From NCBI RefSeq assembly GCF_016909495.1, contig NZ_JAFBFW010000001.1, positions 186,001 to 250,000 on the forward strand: DNA of 64,000 nt, given 5' to 3'. Under the pieces are notes generated by a model. It saw only the letters and a list, made by a program, of their open reading frames with translations, searched no databases and had not been told where the DNA came from. Each line of letters starts with the position of its first letter. Position 1 is the first letter of the stretch. The stretch is from Pantoea coffeiphila (GTDB lineage: Bacteria > Pseudomonadota > Gammaproteobacteria > Enterobacterales > Enterobacteriaceae). This document shows positions 18,694-30,452 of the stretch, in pieces. A program made the translations under genes and the position numbers.

Positions 18694-19560
18694 ATGAAAA
18701 TAGCGAAAGTGTTAAATAATAACGTGGTGATCGTTCACGACGAACACGGCAATGAACAGGTGGTGATGGGGCGCGGTCTGGCGTTTAAAAAGCGCGCGAA
18801 CGACGAACTGGACCCGCAGCTGGTGGAGAAAACGTTCGCCCTGAAAAGCCGCGAGCTGACCGGGCGTTTAAGTGAGCTGCTGTCTGAGATCCCCATTGAA
18901 GTGGTCATCACCAGCGAATGCGTGATAGCACTGGCGCGTCAGCAGCTGGGGACCGCACTGCATGAAGGGCAGGTCGCGATTGCACTGACCGATCATATTC
19001 ATTTTGCCCTGGTCCGCCATCAGCAGAATCTGCCGATCCGCAACGTGCTGCAGTGGGAGATCCGCAGCCTGTATCCGAAAGAGTACGGCATTGGCCTGGC
19101 CGCGCTGGATATTATTGAAAAACGCCTGAAGGTAAGGATGAGCGACGATGAAGCCGGTTTCATCGCTCTGCATCTGGTCAACGCGCAGCTGGACAGCGAA
19201 ATGCCGGCGGTGATGCACATCACTAAATTTATGCAGGAGATCCTGCACATTGTGAAATACCAGCTGCAGCTGGACTACCAGACCGACTCACTCAGCTACA
19301 ACCGCTTTGTCACCCATCTGAAATTTTTCTCCCAGCGTATGCTCGGTAAACAGGGCGTTTACAGCGACGATGAGTCTCTGCACGACGTGGTTCGCGATCG
19401 CTATCCGCAGGCGTATAAATGCGTGGATAAAATCGATCGCCACATCATTAAAAACTACCAGTACAAGCTGGGCAGTGAAGAACGCATGTTCCTGACCATT
19501 CATATTGAACGGGTGCGCAAAGAGACGCTGGCGCTGGGTGAAAGCGACGACGAAGCCTGA
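18694..19560 (+). CDS. BglG/LicT-family transcriptional antiterminator
   Basis: This 288-residue RNA-binding antiterminator starts MKIAKVLNNNVVIVHDEHGN, the CAT RNA-binding domain (1-58). Two PRD domains follow, with the PTS-phosphorylated histidines expected in ALTDHIHFAL, EYGIGLAALD, DEAGFIALHLV and FLTIHIERV. Without sugar, EIIB of the PTS phosphorylates it and keeps it inactive. ATG 18694 is chosen because it gives the family N-terminus; the ORF extends upstream into the terminator. It lies on the opposite strand from its presumed targets, the three genes to its right, and meets them tail to tail at a shared terminator. Confidence 0.93.
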   Translation: MKIAKVLNNNVVIVHDEHGNEQVVMGRGLAFKKRANDELDPQLVEKTFALKSRELTGRLSELLSEIPIEVVITSECVIALARQQLGTALHEGQVAIALTDHIHFALVRHQQNLPIRNVLQWEIRSLYPKEYGIGLAALDIIEKRLKVRMSDDEAGFIALHLVNAQLDSEMPAVMHITKFMQEILHIVKYQLQLDYQTDSLSYNRFVTHLKFFSQRMLGKQGVYSDDESLHDVVRDRYPQAYKCVDKIDRHIIKNYQYKLGSEERMFLTIHIERVRKETLALGESDDEA

Positions 19561-19581
19561 TATCAGCGGCGAAACGAAAAA

Positions 19582-19607
19582 GGGTGCTGGCAATCATGCC
19601 AGCACCC
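19582..19607. terminator. Bidirectional terminator between the antiterminator gene and porin
   Basis: A perfect 10-base stem (GGGTGCTGGC / GCCAGCACCC) with a six-base loop is followed by six T residues on the plus strand and preceded by an A-run, which gives a U-run on the minus strand. It serves both converging genes. Confidence 0.9.
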
Positions 19608-19638
19608 TTTTTTATGCCTCAGATACGGACCGGGTCGA

Positions 19639-21012
19639 TCAGAAGGTGACCACCGTTTTCAGCCCGGTGACCCATGCATCCTGAGTTTCTTTCAGGCCGC
19701 CGGGGCGATGCCAGTACTGCAGTGCGGGCTGTAGTTCCAGCCAGGAGGTCACGCGCAGACGGTAGTACAGCTCGGCGTTCACCGAGTGGCCGGGCAGCGG
19801 GCTGTAGAGCGGGTTGCCGTATTCATCCACGCCCTGAATGTCGTTCAGCGCCTGCTGATTGTCGCGATAGTGATCGCTCATTTTGATGTAGCTGGCACCG
19901 AAACCAATCCAGTCATCCGGGCGCGCATCGAACAGGCCGTGATAGCGCAGGGAACCGGCCAGCGTGGCATGCATGTAGTTGCTGCGCTGGTCGCTCAGGC
20001 CGAGGCTCCATGAGGTGCTCAGCCCGCGCGTGGCGTCATCGGCGTGGCGGGTCAGCTGCTGATTAAAGCCGGTGTACAGGAACCACGTGCGGTTATAGCT
20101 GCGGTAGCCTTCCGGGTCATCGGCACCGCGTGACTGTGATTTGCCTTCGGACAGATCGTACTGTTTCGCATTGGTAAACAGCACGCCGACGTTATAGATC
20201 CCCGGCAGGTCGTTGACGTGGGTTTTCAGCTCCAGTTCAAGCGGCAGCAGCATCCCCTTACTGCCCTTCGTTGACCAGCTCCACGCGTGACTGCGGGCGG
20301 TGGCGTCAGGGTTCTGTTCCATGATGCCCCCCTTGATCGTCAGCTCGTCGGTCAGCTTATATTGCAGCGTGGTTCCCCAGTAGTGAACGTTCCAGTTATA
20401 CCAGGTCATTGAGTTAGCGGATTTACCGCCGCACTGCGACAGCAGCTGGAAGTCGCACGGGATAATCTGGTCGAAATCCTGGTTTTTATTCATCATCCCG
20501 ATACGCCATTGCAGGCGACGGTCATCAAAGGTACGCGAGAAGGTTAGCCAGCCCAGACGGGTAATTGACTGCCCGCCGTAGCTTTCCTGTGAAATATCGT
20601 TGAAATTAACCCGGTCGTCTTTTAAGCGCTTATTGGTCAGGCTGTCGTTGTGGTTACGATTAACGATATTTCCTTCAATTTTAGCATCGGGAATACCGGT
20701 CAGCTTTTCTAAATCCTGAGCGAAAGTTAATGAGAACTGGTCGATATAGGCGGCATGCTTATCGTGATTATATCCGCCACCGGCGTTATAGGAGACCTGG
20801 CTTAAATAACCTAAATTATAATGGAAGCCGTTATCTTCCAGAATAGGGCGAATACCCAGCATATCGCCCAGCAGCCCTTCCTGCGGGGCCTGGAAGCCCA
20901 ACGCGGTGCCGTTCCACTCCTGCGCGTACGCGGCTGAAGTACTCATTCCAACGGCGAGCGCGATCAGCGCCAGGCGGTTCTTATTATTTAAACGCAGAGA
21001 GATATTGTTCAT
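19639..21012 (-). CDS. OprB-family carbohydrate-selective porin
   Basis: This 457-residue outer-membrane barrel has a signal peptide (residues 1-30, ending STSAAYA) and the C-terminal phenylalanine typical of outer-membrane proteins (GLKTVVTF). The OprB features are an N-terminal GDMLGIRPILEDNGFHYNLG segment and many alternating aromatic strands. It probably lets beta-glucosides cross the outer membrane, a role like BglH in E. coli although from another porin family. It is the last gene after bglA and the PTS gene. Confidence 0.88.
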   Translation of the reverse strand: MNNISLRLNNKNRLALIALAVGMSTSAAYAQEWNGTALGFQAPQEGLLGDMLGIRPILEDNGFHYNLGYLSQVSYNAGGGYNHDKHAAYIDQFSLTFAQDLEKLTGIPDAKIEGNIVNRNHNDSLTNKRLKDDRVNFNDISQESYGGQSITRLGWLTFSRTFDDRRLQWRIGMMNKNQDFDQIIPCDFQLLSQCGGKSANSMTWYNWNVHYWGTTLQYKLTDELTIKGGIMEQNPDATARSHAWSWSTKGSKGMLLPLELELKTHVNDLPGIYNVGVLFTNAKQYDLSEGKSQSRGADDPEGYRSYNRTWFLYTGFNQQLTRHADDATRGLSTSWSLGLSDQRSNYMHATLAGSLRYHGLFDARPDDWIGFGASYIKMSDHYRDNQQALNDIQGVDEYGNPLYSPLPGHSVNAELYYRLRVTSWLELQPALQYWHRPGGLKETQDAWVTGLKTVVTF

Positions 21013-21125
21013 TTTTTATATTCATTCTGAAGGGTTAGGGCACGACAACGCCCCCTGTTCCCGTTATTGCGGAACAGTTTTTTATGGGGCGTTAATTAAT
21101 CGGGCAGCGTCACTGCCCGGATAGT

Positions 21126-24455
<3,330 letters not shown>

Positions 24456-24471
24456 TTACTGAATTCAGGCC

Positions 24472-24552
24472 AAAAAAAAACCTAAACAGCTTCAGACGGA
24501 CCACGGTCCATGAAAAGCTGTTTAGGTTTTGCCTGAAATTCAGTAGCAATCC
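24472..24552 (-). promoter_or_regulatory. RAT antiterminator and terminator in the bglF leader
   Basis: Reading the minus strand from 24552, GGATTGCTACTGAATTTCAG followed by GCAAAACCT (to 24524) is a BglG-class RAT. Its last bases are also the first bases of a 12-base terminator stem (24515-24526 with 24481-24492), followed by nine U residues (24480-24472). A further palindrome CTGAATTCAG (24459-24468) lies between the terminator and the start codon. This places bglF-bglA-porin under the antiterminator. Confidence 0.93.
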
Positions 24553-24585
24553 TGATTTGTTGACGCAAATAGTTCCTCAGTTACG

Positions 24586-24674
24586 GCAGGCTGACAAGGG
24601 GGGGAAACGGCAAAAACTGGATTTCGTGAGCGGGCTCACCTTTTTCCAGTCTGAGCCGTTGTTGGTCAACCTGC
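24586..24674. other. Long imperfect hairpin
   Basis: An 89-base interrupted inverted repeat has paired blocks GCAGG/CCTGC, TGAC/GTCA, AACGGC/GCCGTT, ACTGGA/TCCAGT and GTGAG/CTCAC, nested in order (24586-24674). It lies between the bglF leader and the start of the ABC-transporter promoter region. It could be a bglF operator/attenuator element, a small RNA or a small transposable relic; no known family was recognised. Confidence 0.45.
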
Positions 24675-25019
24675 GATGCTGACGAACGACAGGCGGCAGC
24701 GTCATTGAGTTATTTTATTAATATAAACGAATAAACTTTGTTGATAAAAATGGCAGGAAGCAAAACGGTTTCATTCTTTTTATCTGGTGTGGCGATGATA
24801 TTTTCTTTGTTGTCCGAGCCATGTGCTTTGTTATAAGTGCCAGTATAAAAATACAGTGATAGCGATATTTATGCACCGATTTGGTGCCGGTTGTTGTTTA
24901 TTGGTGCGCATTTTAAATTCCGCAGTTAAATAATTTATTTTCAGGCGAGATCCAACCGCGGAATAGCTGAGTTTGTCATGAAACGTAAAAAGATGGCCCG
25001 CTAATTGCTTGATACCATC
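24675..25019. other. AT-rich non-coding region with probable divergent promoters
   Basis: No gene is seen. The stretch is AT-rich and should hold the promoter of the amide transporter operon on the plus strand and possibly upstream elements for bglF. No clear sigma-70, CRP or NtrC/sigma-54 site could be fixed with confidence. A mini-ORF of eight codons at 24979 (MKRKKMAR) has no ribosome site. Confidence 0.35.
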
Positions 25020-25071
25020 GGCCCCAAAGATGTGGCCCGCCTTTCAAACCTGTGCAGACAGCGCCGTCTGC
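25020..25071 (+). promoter_or_regulatory. ANTAR-responsive two-hairpin leader RNA
   Basis: Two hairpins in tandem each carry a hexanucleotide loop with A at position 1 and G at position 4, the signature recognised by ANTAR proteins. P1 is GGCCCC-AAAGAT-GTGGCC (25020-25037, one C/T mismatch) and P2 is GCAGAC-AGCGCC-GTCTGC (25054-25071, perfect stem). They lie 72 bases before the transporter start. A weak hairpin TTCCG/CGGAA followed by a T-rich stretch (about 25085-25115) may be the terminator. A gene for an ANTAR protein follows the transporter genes, so antitermination of this operon is a strong inference. Confidence 0.8.
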
Positions 25072-25143
25072 GTGTCTCTGATTGCTTCCGTCCGTAACCC
25101 GGAAATCTTCTTATTAACATGACTACTTCACTTCGAGGGTGCT

Positions 25144-26385
25144 ATGGCTATTAGTCGTCGTTCATTTATTCAGGGATCTGCAATATCTGCGTTGGGCATG
25201 GCAGCAGGCATTGCGCCAAAATTCAGCCTGGCGGCTGACGGTAAAGAGGCGATTAAAGTCGCCAGTATTCTGGACCTGTCCGGCGGTCTTGATATCTACG
25301 GTAAACCGATGTCGGATGCCATTAATCTTGCCGCCGAAGAAATTAACGCGGCAGGCGGATTACTGGGGCGTCCGGTGCAGGTCATTAATTACGATGCGCA
25401 GTCCAACATGCAGCTTTATGCGCAGTATGCCCAGCAGGCGGCATTAAAAGATAAAGTTGCGGTGGTCCACGGCGGCATTACCTCTGCTTCTCGTGAAGTG
25501 ATCCGCCCGGTGCTGGACCGTTTCCGTTCTCTTTACTTCTATCCCGCGCAGTATGAGGGCGGCGTCTGCGACCGCAACTACTTCTCTTCCGCCTCAACGC
25601 CTGCGCAAACCGTGGAAAAACTGGTGCCCTACGCGATGAAAAAATGGGGCAAAAAAGTCTATATCCTCGCCGCGGATTACAACTACGGGCAGATCGTCTC
25701 GGCGTGGGTGAAAAAATTTGTTAAAGAAAACGATGGCGAAACCGTCGCCGTGGAGTTCTTCCCGCTGGACGTCACGGATTTCGGTGCCGCCATTTCAAAA
25801 ATCCAGAGCGCCAAACCGGATATGGTCTGGTCTGCGCTGGTCGGCGGGGCCCATATCTCATTCTACCGCCAGTGGCACGCCTCGGGCATGAGCGGCAAGA
25901 TCCCGATTGCCTCTACCGTATTTGGCGGCGGCAACGAACATATCATCCTGTCGCCGGAGGAAAGCAACGGCATTCTGGTCTGCGCCAACTATATGCAGGA
26001 AATTCCGACCCCGGAAAACAAAGCCTTTGTGGAAAAATTCCAGGCCCGCTACGGCAGCAGCGTGCCGTACATCAGCGATCTGGCGATGGGTGCCTATCAG
26101 GGCATGCTGATCTGGGCGGAAGGGGTGAGAAAGGCCGGTGATATCGACCGCATGAAGGTGATTGAAGCGCTGGAATCCGGCATTTCATTAACCTCGCCGA
26201 GCGGCCAGCTGATCGTCGATCCGGTGACCCATCACTGCACGCTGGATGTGCATATTGCCGAAGTGGAAAATCATCAGATGAAGATTCTGGAGACCTTTAC
26301 GCGCCAGGCACCGGTCGACACCGCCATGGTCTGCGACTTGAAGAAAAATCCGCGTGATACCAGGCAATATCAGATTGAGTTGTAA
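25144..26385 (+). CDS. Urea/short-chain amide-type ABC transporter substrate-binding protein
   Basis: This 413-residue type I periplasmic binding protein of the UrtA/FmdD/AmiC group has LDLSGGLDIYGKPMSDAINLAAEEINAAGG at its start, the typical Leu/Ile/Val-binding-like first lobe. Its export signal is Tat-like (SRRSFIQ at residues 4-10, then a hydrophobic stretch), as in UrtA proteins. The ligand is not fixed by sequence: urea, formamide, acetamide or related amides fit the family and the amidase nearby. It is first gene of a five-gene transporter operon and lies behind the ANTAR leader. Confidence 0.88.
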   Translation: MAISRRSFIQGSAISALGMAAGIAPKFSLAADGKEAIKVASILDLSGGLDIYGKPMSDAINLAAEEINAAGGLLGRPVQVINYDAQSNMQLYAQYAQQAALKDKVAVVHGGITSASREVIRPVLDRFRSLYFYPAQYEGGVCDRNYFSSASTPAQTVEKLVPYAMKKWGKKVYILAADYNYGQIVSAWVKKFVKENDGETVAVEFFPLDVTDFGAAISKIQSAKPDMVWSALVGGAHISFYRQWHASGMSGKIPIASTVFGGGNEHIILSPEESNGILVCANYMQEIPTPENKAFVEKFQARYGSSVPYISDLAMGAYQGMLIWAEGVRKAGDIDRMKVIEALESGISLTSPSGQLIVDPVTHHCTLDVHIAEVENHQMKILETFTRQAPVDTAMVCDLKKNPRDTRQYQIEL

Positions 26386-26396
26386 GGAGAACGGCT

Positions 26397-27266
26397 ATGG
26401 ATTTGTTGATTATCTACGGCATTGAGGTTCTCAATGCCATTGCCGTGCTGGTGGTGATGAGCCTGGGGCTGGCGGTGGTGTTCGGCATGATGAAAATCGT
26501 CAATATGGCCCACGGCGAATTTATGATGCTCGGCGGCTACAGCGCGATTCTGGCCACCAATCACCTTGGCATTCCGATCTGGCTGTCGATGCTGGTGGTC
26601 GCTCCGCTGACGGTGGGCATTTTTGGCATCGTTATTGAGCGCATTATCATCCGCCACCTTTATGGCCGGATGATCGATACCATGCTGGCCACCTGGGGGC
26701 TGAGCCTGGCGCTGATTGGCGCGGCCACGATGGCGTTTGGTAACACCACGTTGGGGATCAGCGCACCGCTGCCGGCGGTGAGCGTGGGCAGCTACACCAC
26801 CAGCGGCTATTCGCTGTTTATCATCCTTTTCGCGCTGTGCCTGATTGGTGCCCTGTGGCTGCTGCTGCGGTTTACCACCCTCGGGCTCTGCGCCCGAGCC
26901 ACCATGCAAAACGCGCGAATGGCCGCCGCGCTGGGCAGTAATCCCGGCAAAATCTACAGCCTGACCTTTGGGCTGGGCGCGGCACTCTCGGGGCTGGGCG
27001 GCGCGCTGCTTGCACCGATCACCGGGGTGATCCCAACCATCGGCGTCAGCTTTATCGCCAAAGCCTTTATCACCGTGATTGGCGGCGGTAGCGCGATTAT
27101 TGCCGGTACGCTCTCCTCTTCCACGCTGTTTGGCACCATCTCGCAGCTGGTGACCTATCTCTCCACGCCGGTGTTTGGTGCCGTAGCGCTGCTGCTCAGC
27201 GCCATTGTGCTGCTGCGCCTGCTGCCGCAGGGCATCACCGGCCGTTTCTTCAGGAGATCGCTGTAA
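26397..27266 (+). CDS. ABC transporter permease, UrtB/LivH type
   Basis: This 289-residue inner-membrane permease has about eight hydrophobic helices and the LivH/UrtB pattern (GMMKIVNMAHGEFMMLGGY near the N terminus, GLCARATMQNARMAAALG in the ATPase-contact loop). It starts 11 bases after the binding-protein gene, with AAGGAG upstream, and shares one base with the next gene. Confidence 0.92.
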   Translation: MDLLIIYGIEVLNAIAVLVVMSLGLAVVFGMMKIVNMAHGEFMMLGGYSAILATNHLGIPIWLSMLVVAPLTVGIFGIVIERIIIRHLYGRMIDTMLATWGLSLALIGAATMAFGNTTLGISAPLPAVSVGSYTTSGYSLFIILFALCLIGALWLLLRFTTLGLCARATMQNARMAAALGSNPGKIYSLTFGLGAALSGLGGALLAPITGVIPTIGVSFIAKAFITVIGGGSAIIAGTLSSSTLFGTISQLVTYLSTPVFGAVALLLSAIVLLRLLPQGITGRFFRRSL

Positions 27267-28297
27267 TGAAAATGCTTGCTGAAAAGCTACAGATCGTGGT
27301 GACCGCGCTGCTGGTGGTGCTGGTCGCGTGCTGGCTGTCGGGAGTGATTGAGCTTTACACGCTGCTGTCCCTCACCGTGTTTCTGGTGATGGGGTTGCTG
27401 TCGCTAAGCCTGGCCTTTATCTGGGGATACGGCGGCATTCTGTGCTTCGGCCAGGCGGCGTTCTTTGGCATCGGGGCCTATACCTATGCGGTCTGCGCCA
27501 TCAACTGGGGGGATTCCACCTGGGCGGTGGTGATGGCGGTGCTGTTGCCAACGCTGTTCTCCGTGCTGCTGGGCTATGTGATTTTCTACGGCGGCGTCAG
27601 CGACGTTTATCTGGGAGCGATCACCCTGGCGGTCAGTCTGGTGCTGTTCAACTGGATCAACTCCACGTCGGGCAGTGAATACCATATCGGCGAGGCGCTG
27701 CTGGGCGGCTTTAACGGCATTCCCTCGGTGCCGACGCTCAACGTTCCGTTCCAGCCGGACGCTATCTTGTCGCCGGAAGCGTTGTTTATCGTCACCGCAG
27801 CCTGCCTGGCGCTGTGCTACGCGCTGCTGAAGTTCGTACTGCTCAGTCGCTTTGGCAAAACGGTGGTCGCGATCCGCGAAAACGAACAGCGGGCGGGCCT
27901 GCTGGGCTATAACGTTCCGGCCCACAAGCTGGTGACCTTTGCCATCGGTGCTGCCGTGGCGGGGCTGGCAGGGTGTCTGTACGTTAACTGGGGTGCGTTT
28001 GTCAGCCCCGGCGTGTTCAGCATCAGCCAGTCAGCGCAGATCATTATCTGGGTAATCGTCGGCGGCCGCGGAACGCTGCTCGGCCCGGTGATCAGCTGCA
28101 TGCTGCTGCAGTGGATGGTGACCCGGCTGGGCGCGCAGCAAACGGTTGATGTCAATCTGGTCCTTGGCGTGATCCTCGCCCTGTTCGTGCTGTTAATTCC
28201 CGGCGGCATTCTGCCCGGCCTGCAGCGGATCTGGCGGCGCAAGCGTCGGCCTGCCGCGCCGGCTTCCTCCGTACAGGTGAAAGAGGTGAAACCATGA
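27266..28297 (+). CDS. ABC transporter permease, UrtC/LivM type
   Basis: This is the second permease of the amide/urea-type importer, with 343 residues and about ten hydrophobic segments. GYGGILCFGQAAFFGIGAYT and GKTVVAIRENEQRAGLLGYN are LivM/UrtC landmarks. The C-terminal tail is basic (RIWRRKRRP). It shares one base with the gene before it and overlaps the ATPase gene after it by four bases. Confidence 0.92.
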   Translation: MKMLAEKLQIVVTALLVVLVACWLSGVIELYTLLSLTVFLVMGLLSLSLAFIWGYGGILCFGQAAFFGIGAYTYAVCAINWGDSTWAVVMAVLLPTLFSVLLGYVIFYGGVSDVYLGAITLAVSLVLFNWINSTSGSEYHIGEALLGGFNGIPSVPTLNVPFQPDAILSPEALFIVTAACLALCYALLKFVLLSRFGKTVVAIRENEQRAGLLGYNVPAHKLVTFAIGAAVAGLAGCLYVNWGAFVSPGVFSISQSAQIIIWVIVGGRGTLLGPVISCMLLQWMVTRLGAQQTVDVNLVLGVILALFVLLIPGGILPGLQRIWRRKRRPAAPASSVQVKEVKP

Positions 28298-29019
28298 GCG
28301 TATTACTTCAGACGCACCAGATGGGCGTCAGCTTTGGTGGTGTTCATGCGGTGAAAGCGGTGGACTTCACCCTGAACGAGGGCGAACTGCGCTGCCTGAT
28401 TGGCCCTAACGGTGCGGGGAAAAGCACCTTTTTTAAAATGCTCAGCGGCCAGGTGACGCCCACGCGCGGGGAGTGCCGCTATCGCGATCGGGTCATTTCC
28501 GGTAAACGGCCGTGGGAAATCGCCCGGCTGGGTATCGGCATCAAAACTCAGGTTCCCAGCGTGTTTGAAGGGTTGAGCGTGGCGGAAAATCTGTGGCTCG
28601 CCGCCGCGAACAAAATGGATAAAGCGGCGGTCGCGGGCGAAGTCGATCGGGTGCTGGAGGATATCGGCCTCAGCGATCGGCAGAATGACATCCTCTCCGA
28701 AATGGCCCACGGCCAGCGACAGTGGGTAGAGCTGGGGATGATCCTGATTTCGCGCCCGCAGCTGGTGCTGCTGGATGAGCCCGCCGCCGGAATGACCCAC
28801 CACGAAGTGCGTAAAACCGCCGCGCTGATTCAGCGGATTAACCAGCAGAGTACGGTGGTGGTGGTTGAGCACGATATGGATTTCATCGGCATGATCGCGC
28901 AGCAGGTGACGGTGTTTAACCAGGGCGAGGTGCTGGCCGAAGGCACCTTCAGCCAGGTCACTCAGGATGCGCGCGTCAAAGAAGCCTACCTTGGCAATCT
29001 GGAGATTAAACATGCTTGA
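28294..29019 (+). CDS. ABC transporter ATP-binding protein, UrtD/LivG type
   Basis: This 241-residue ATPase has Walker A GPNGAGKS at 37-44 and Walker B LVLLDEPAAGM. The usual LSGGQ is replaced by MAHGQRQW, the variant typical of UrtD. It works with the UrtE-type ATPase after it to energise amide/urea import. It overlaps both neighbours. Confidence 0.92.
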   Translation: MSVLLQTHQMGVSFGGVHAVKAVDFTLNEGELRCLIGPNGAGKSTFFKMLSGQVTPTRGECRYRDRVISGKRPWEIARLGIGIKTQVPSVFEGLSVAENLWLAAANKMDKAAVAGEVDRVLEDIGLSDRQNDILSEMAHGQRQWVELGMILISRPQLVLLDEPAAGMTHHEVRKTAALIQRINQQSTVVVVEHDMDFIGMIAQQVTVFNQGEVLAEGTFSQVTQDARVKEAYLGNLEIKHA

Positions 29020-29716
29020 AATGAAACAAACGGTCTCCGGCTACAATAAAATTCCGGTGCTGCACCTGTCCGAGCTGTTTATCGGTGCCAAATCCTTTAC
29101 CGGCGTGCTGGGCCGCAACGGTATGGGTAAAACCACGCTGCTGCGCACCATCATGGGGGAGCTGCCCGCATGGCAGGGCACCATCGCGCTAAACGGTATC
29201 GATATTACCGGCTACCAGCCGCATCAGCGGGCGGCGGCGGGCATCGGCTTCGTTCCGCAGGGGCGGCAAATCTTTCCGCAGCTGACCGTAGAGGAAAACC
29301 TGCGTATGGGATGCGTTAAGCAGTTCTCGCGGGCTGAAGAAATCATCGGGCAGATGCTGGATATTTTCCCGCGCCTGAAGCGGCTGCTGGCGCAGCCGGG
29401 CGGCGCACTGTCAGGTGGTGAACAGCAGCTGCTGGCGCTGGCCCGATGCCTGTGCGGCAGGCCGCAGCTGGTGCTGCTGGACGAACCGACGGAAGGGATA
29501 CAGCCGAATATCTGCGAAGAAATTATCGACACGCTCCAGCGGCTGCGCCATGAAATGGATATCTCGATTATCCTGGTTGAGCAGGACATCGAGTTCCTCT
29601 ACGCGCTTTCCGATCGTATTCACGTGATTGAAAAGGGGCAAATCGTCCGCCAGATCGACCCGGCAACCACGCCCAGCGCCCGGGTAGCGGAACAATATCT
29701 GGGGTTTAATGCCTGA
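29012..29716 (+). CDS. ABC transporter ATP-binding protein, UrtE/LivF type
   Basis: This 234-residue ATPase has Walker A GRNGMGKT at 34-41, signature LSGGEQQ and Walker B LVLLDEPTEGIQPNI. The GRNGMGKT and DEPTEGIQP forms are those of UrtE. ATG 29012 (MLEMKQTVSGYN) is preferred over the longer frame from 28967 because it gives the family N-terminus and overlaps the upstream stop by eight bases. Confidence 0.92.
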   Translation: MLEMKQTVSGYNKIPVLHLSELFIGAKSFTGVLGRNGMGKTTLLRTIMGELPAWQGTIALNGIDITGYQPHQRAAAGIGFVPQGRQIFPQLTVEENLRMGCVKQFSRAEEIIGQMLDIFPRLKRLLAQPGGALSGGEQQLLALARCLCGRPQLVLLDEPTEGIQPNICEEIIDTLQRLRHEMDISIILVEQDIEFLYALSDRIHVIEKGQIVRQIDPATTPSARVAEQYLGFNA

Positions 29717-29723
29717 GTCGGCT

Positions 29724-29790
29724 GCTGCCGGTGGCCATCCTTCTGGCTGACCGGCAGCCTGCCTCTGTCCCAAACGACACAGCGGCAGGC
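29724..29790 (+). promoter_or_regulatory. Tandem hairpins between the transporter and the ANTAR gene
   Basis: Hairpin A has a 9-base stem (GCTGCCGGT 29724-29732 with 29750-29758). Hairpin B has an 11-base stem with one mismatch (29757-29768 with 29779-29790). They touch at 29757-29758. Neither is followed by a clear U-run. They may protect the 3' end of the transporter mRNA or limit read-through to the regulator. Confidence 0.4.
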
Positions 29791-29864
29791 AGAGCAAACA
29801 AAGCGCTGGCCTGTCGGGTTGCTTATTGTGAAGCATCACTATCCCGGACAAGACAGGGTGATTC

Positions 29865-30452
29865 ATGATTGAGCAATCCTTACTTGCCGCGCTTTCCGGC
29901 GTTCGGCTGCATCTTTTCCATCCTCATACCCAGGGTATGCGGGCCTTTTGTACTTCGCTGACCCAGCTTGGCTGCCACGTGCGGCACGACTGGCCGATCC
30001 CTGCGAGCCTTCCTCCTGAAGCTGACCTGGCGATTATTGCCGTCGATCGCCACCAGCAGGCGTCGATCGCGCCGCTGTTCCGGCACTACCGCGGCGTACA
30101 GACCCCGGTGCTTGCCCTGGCCGACTGCCAGGACGGGCAGCTGTTTCCGCTGCTGCTGGCGCTGGAGCCGGATGCGATTTCAGCGCGCGAGGCCGACCCG
30201 TTCTCGCTGATTATTCAGATCGTAGCCAGGCTGCGTGCGGCGCAGGAACAGCAGACGCTGCGCGACCGATTGCATAAGCAACAGCAGGCCAGGGCTCGGC
30301 AGGACAGTCTGGCGCAGGCGAAAGGCGTGCTGATGCAAACCTTCGGGTTGGATGAGTCGGGGGCCTACGGATTTATGCGTAAAGAGGCGATGAACACCCG
30401 CAGCAGTCTGGAATTCACTGCGGAACGGGTGCTCAATAGTCTGCAAAAATAA
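29865..30452 (+). CDS. ANTAR-domain transcription antiterminator (AmiR/NasT-like)
   Basis: This 195-residue protein has an N-terminal receiver-like domain that lacks the usual acidic phosphorylation pocket (a pseudo-receiver, about 1-125), a coiled linker (QEQQTLRDRLHKQQQARARQ) and a C-terminal ANTAR domain (about 140-193; LAQAKGVLMQTFGLDESGAYGFMRKEAM). ANTAR proteins bind two-hairpin RNAs and prevent termination. The transporter leader carries exactly such a motif. In Pseudomonas AmiR is held inactive by the amide sensor AmiC. No second cytoplasmic AmiC is seen here, so how it senses amide is unknown. It is tail to tail with the AraC gene, with no gap. Confidence 0.88.
   Translation: MIEQSLLAALSGVRLHLFHPHTQGMRAFCTSLTQLGCHVRHDWPIPASLPPEADLAIIAVDRHQQASIAPLFRHYRGVQTPVLALADCQDGQLFPLLLALEPDAISAREADPFSLIIQIVARLRAAQEQQTLRDRLHKQQQARARQDSLAQAKGVLMQTFGLDESGAYGFMRKEAMNTRSSLEFTAERVLNSLQK

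Noticed and set aside
24979..25005. Eight-codon leader peptide MKRKKMAR before the ANTAR hairpins
   Set aside because: No ribosome site, and no codon pattern suggesting attenuation by translation; the ANTAR motif explains the leader.
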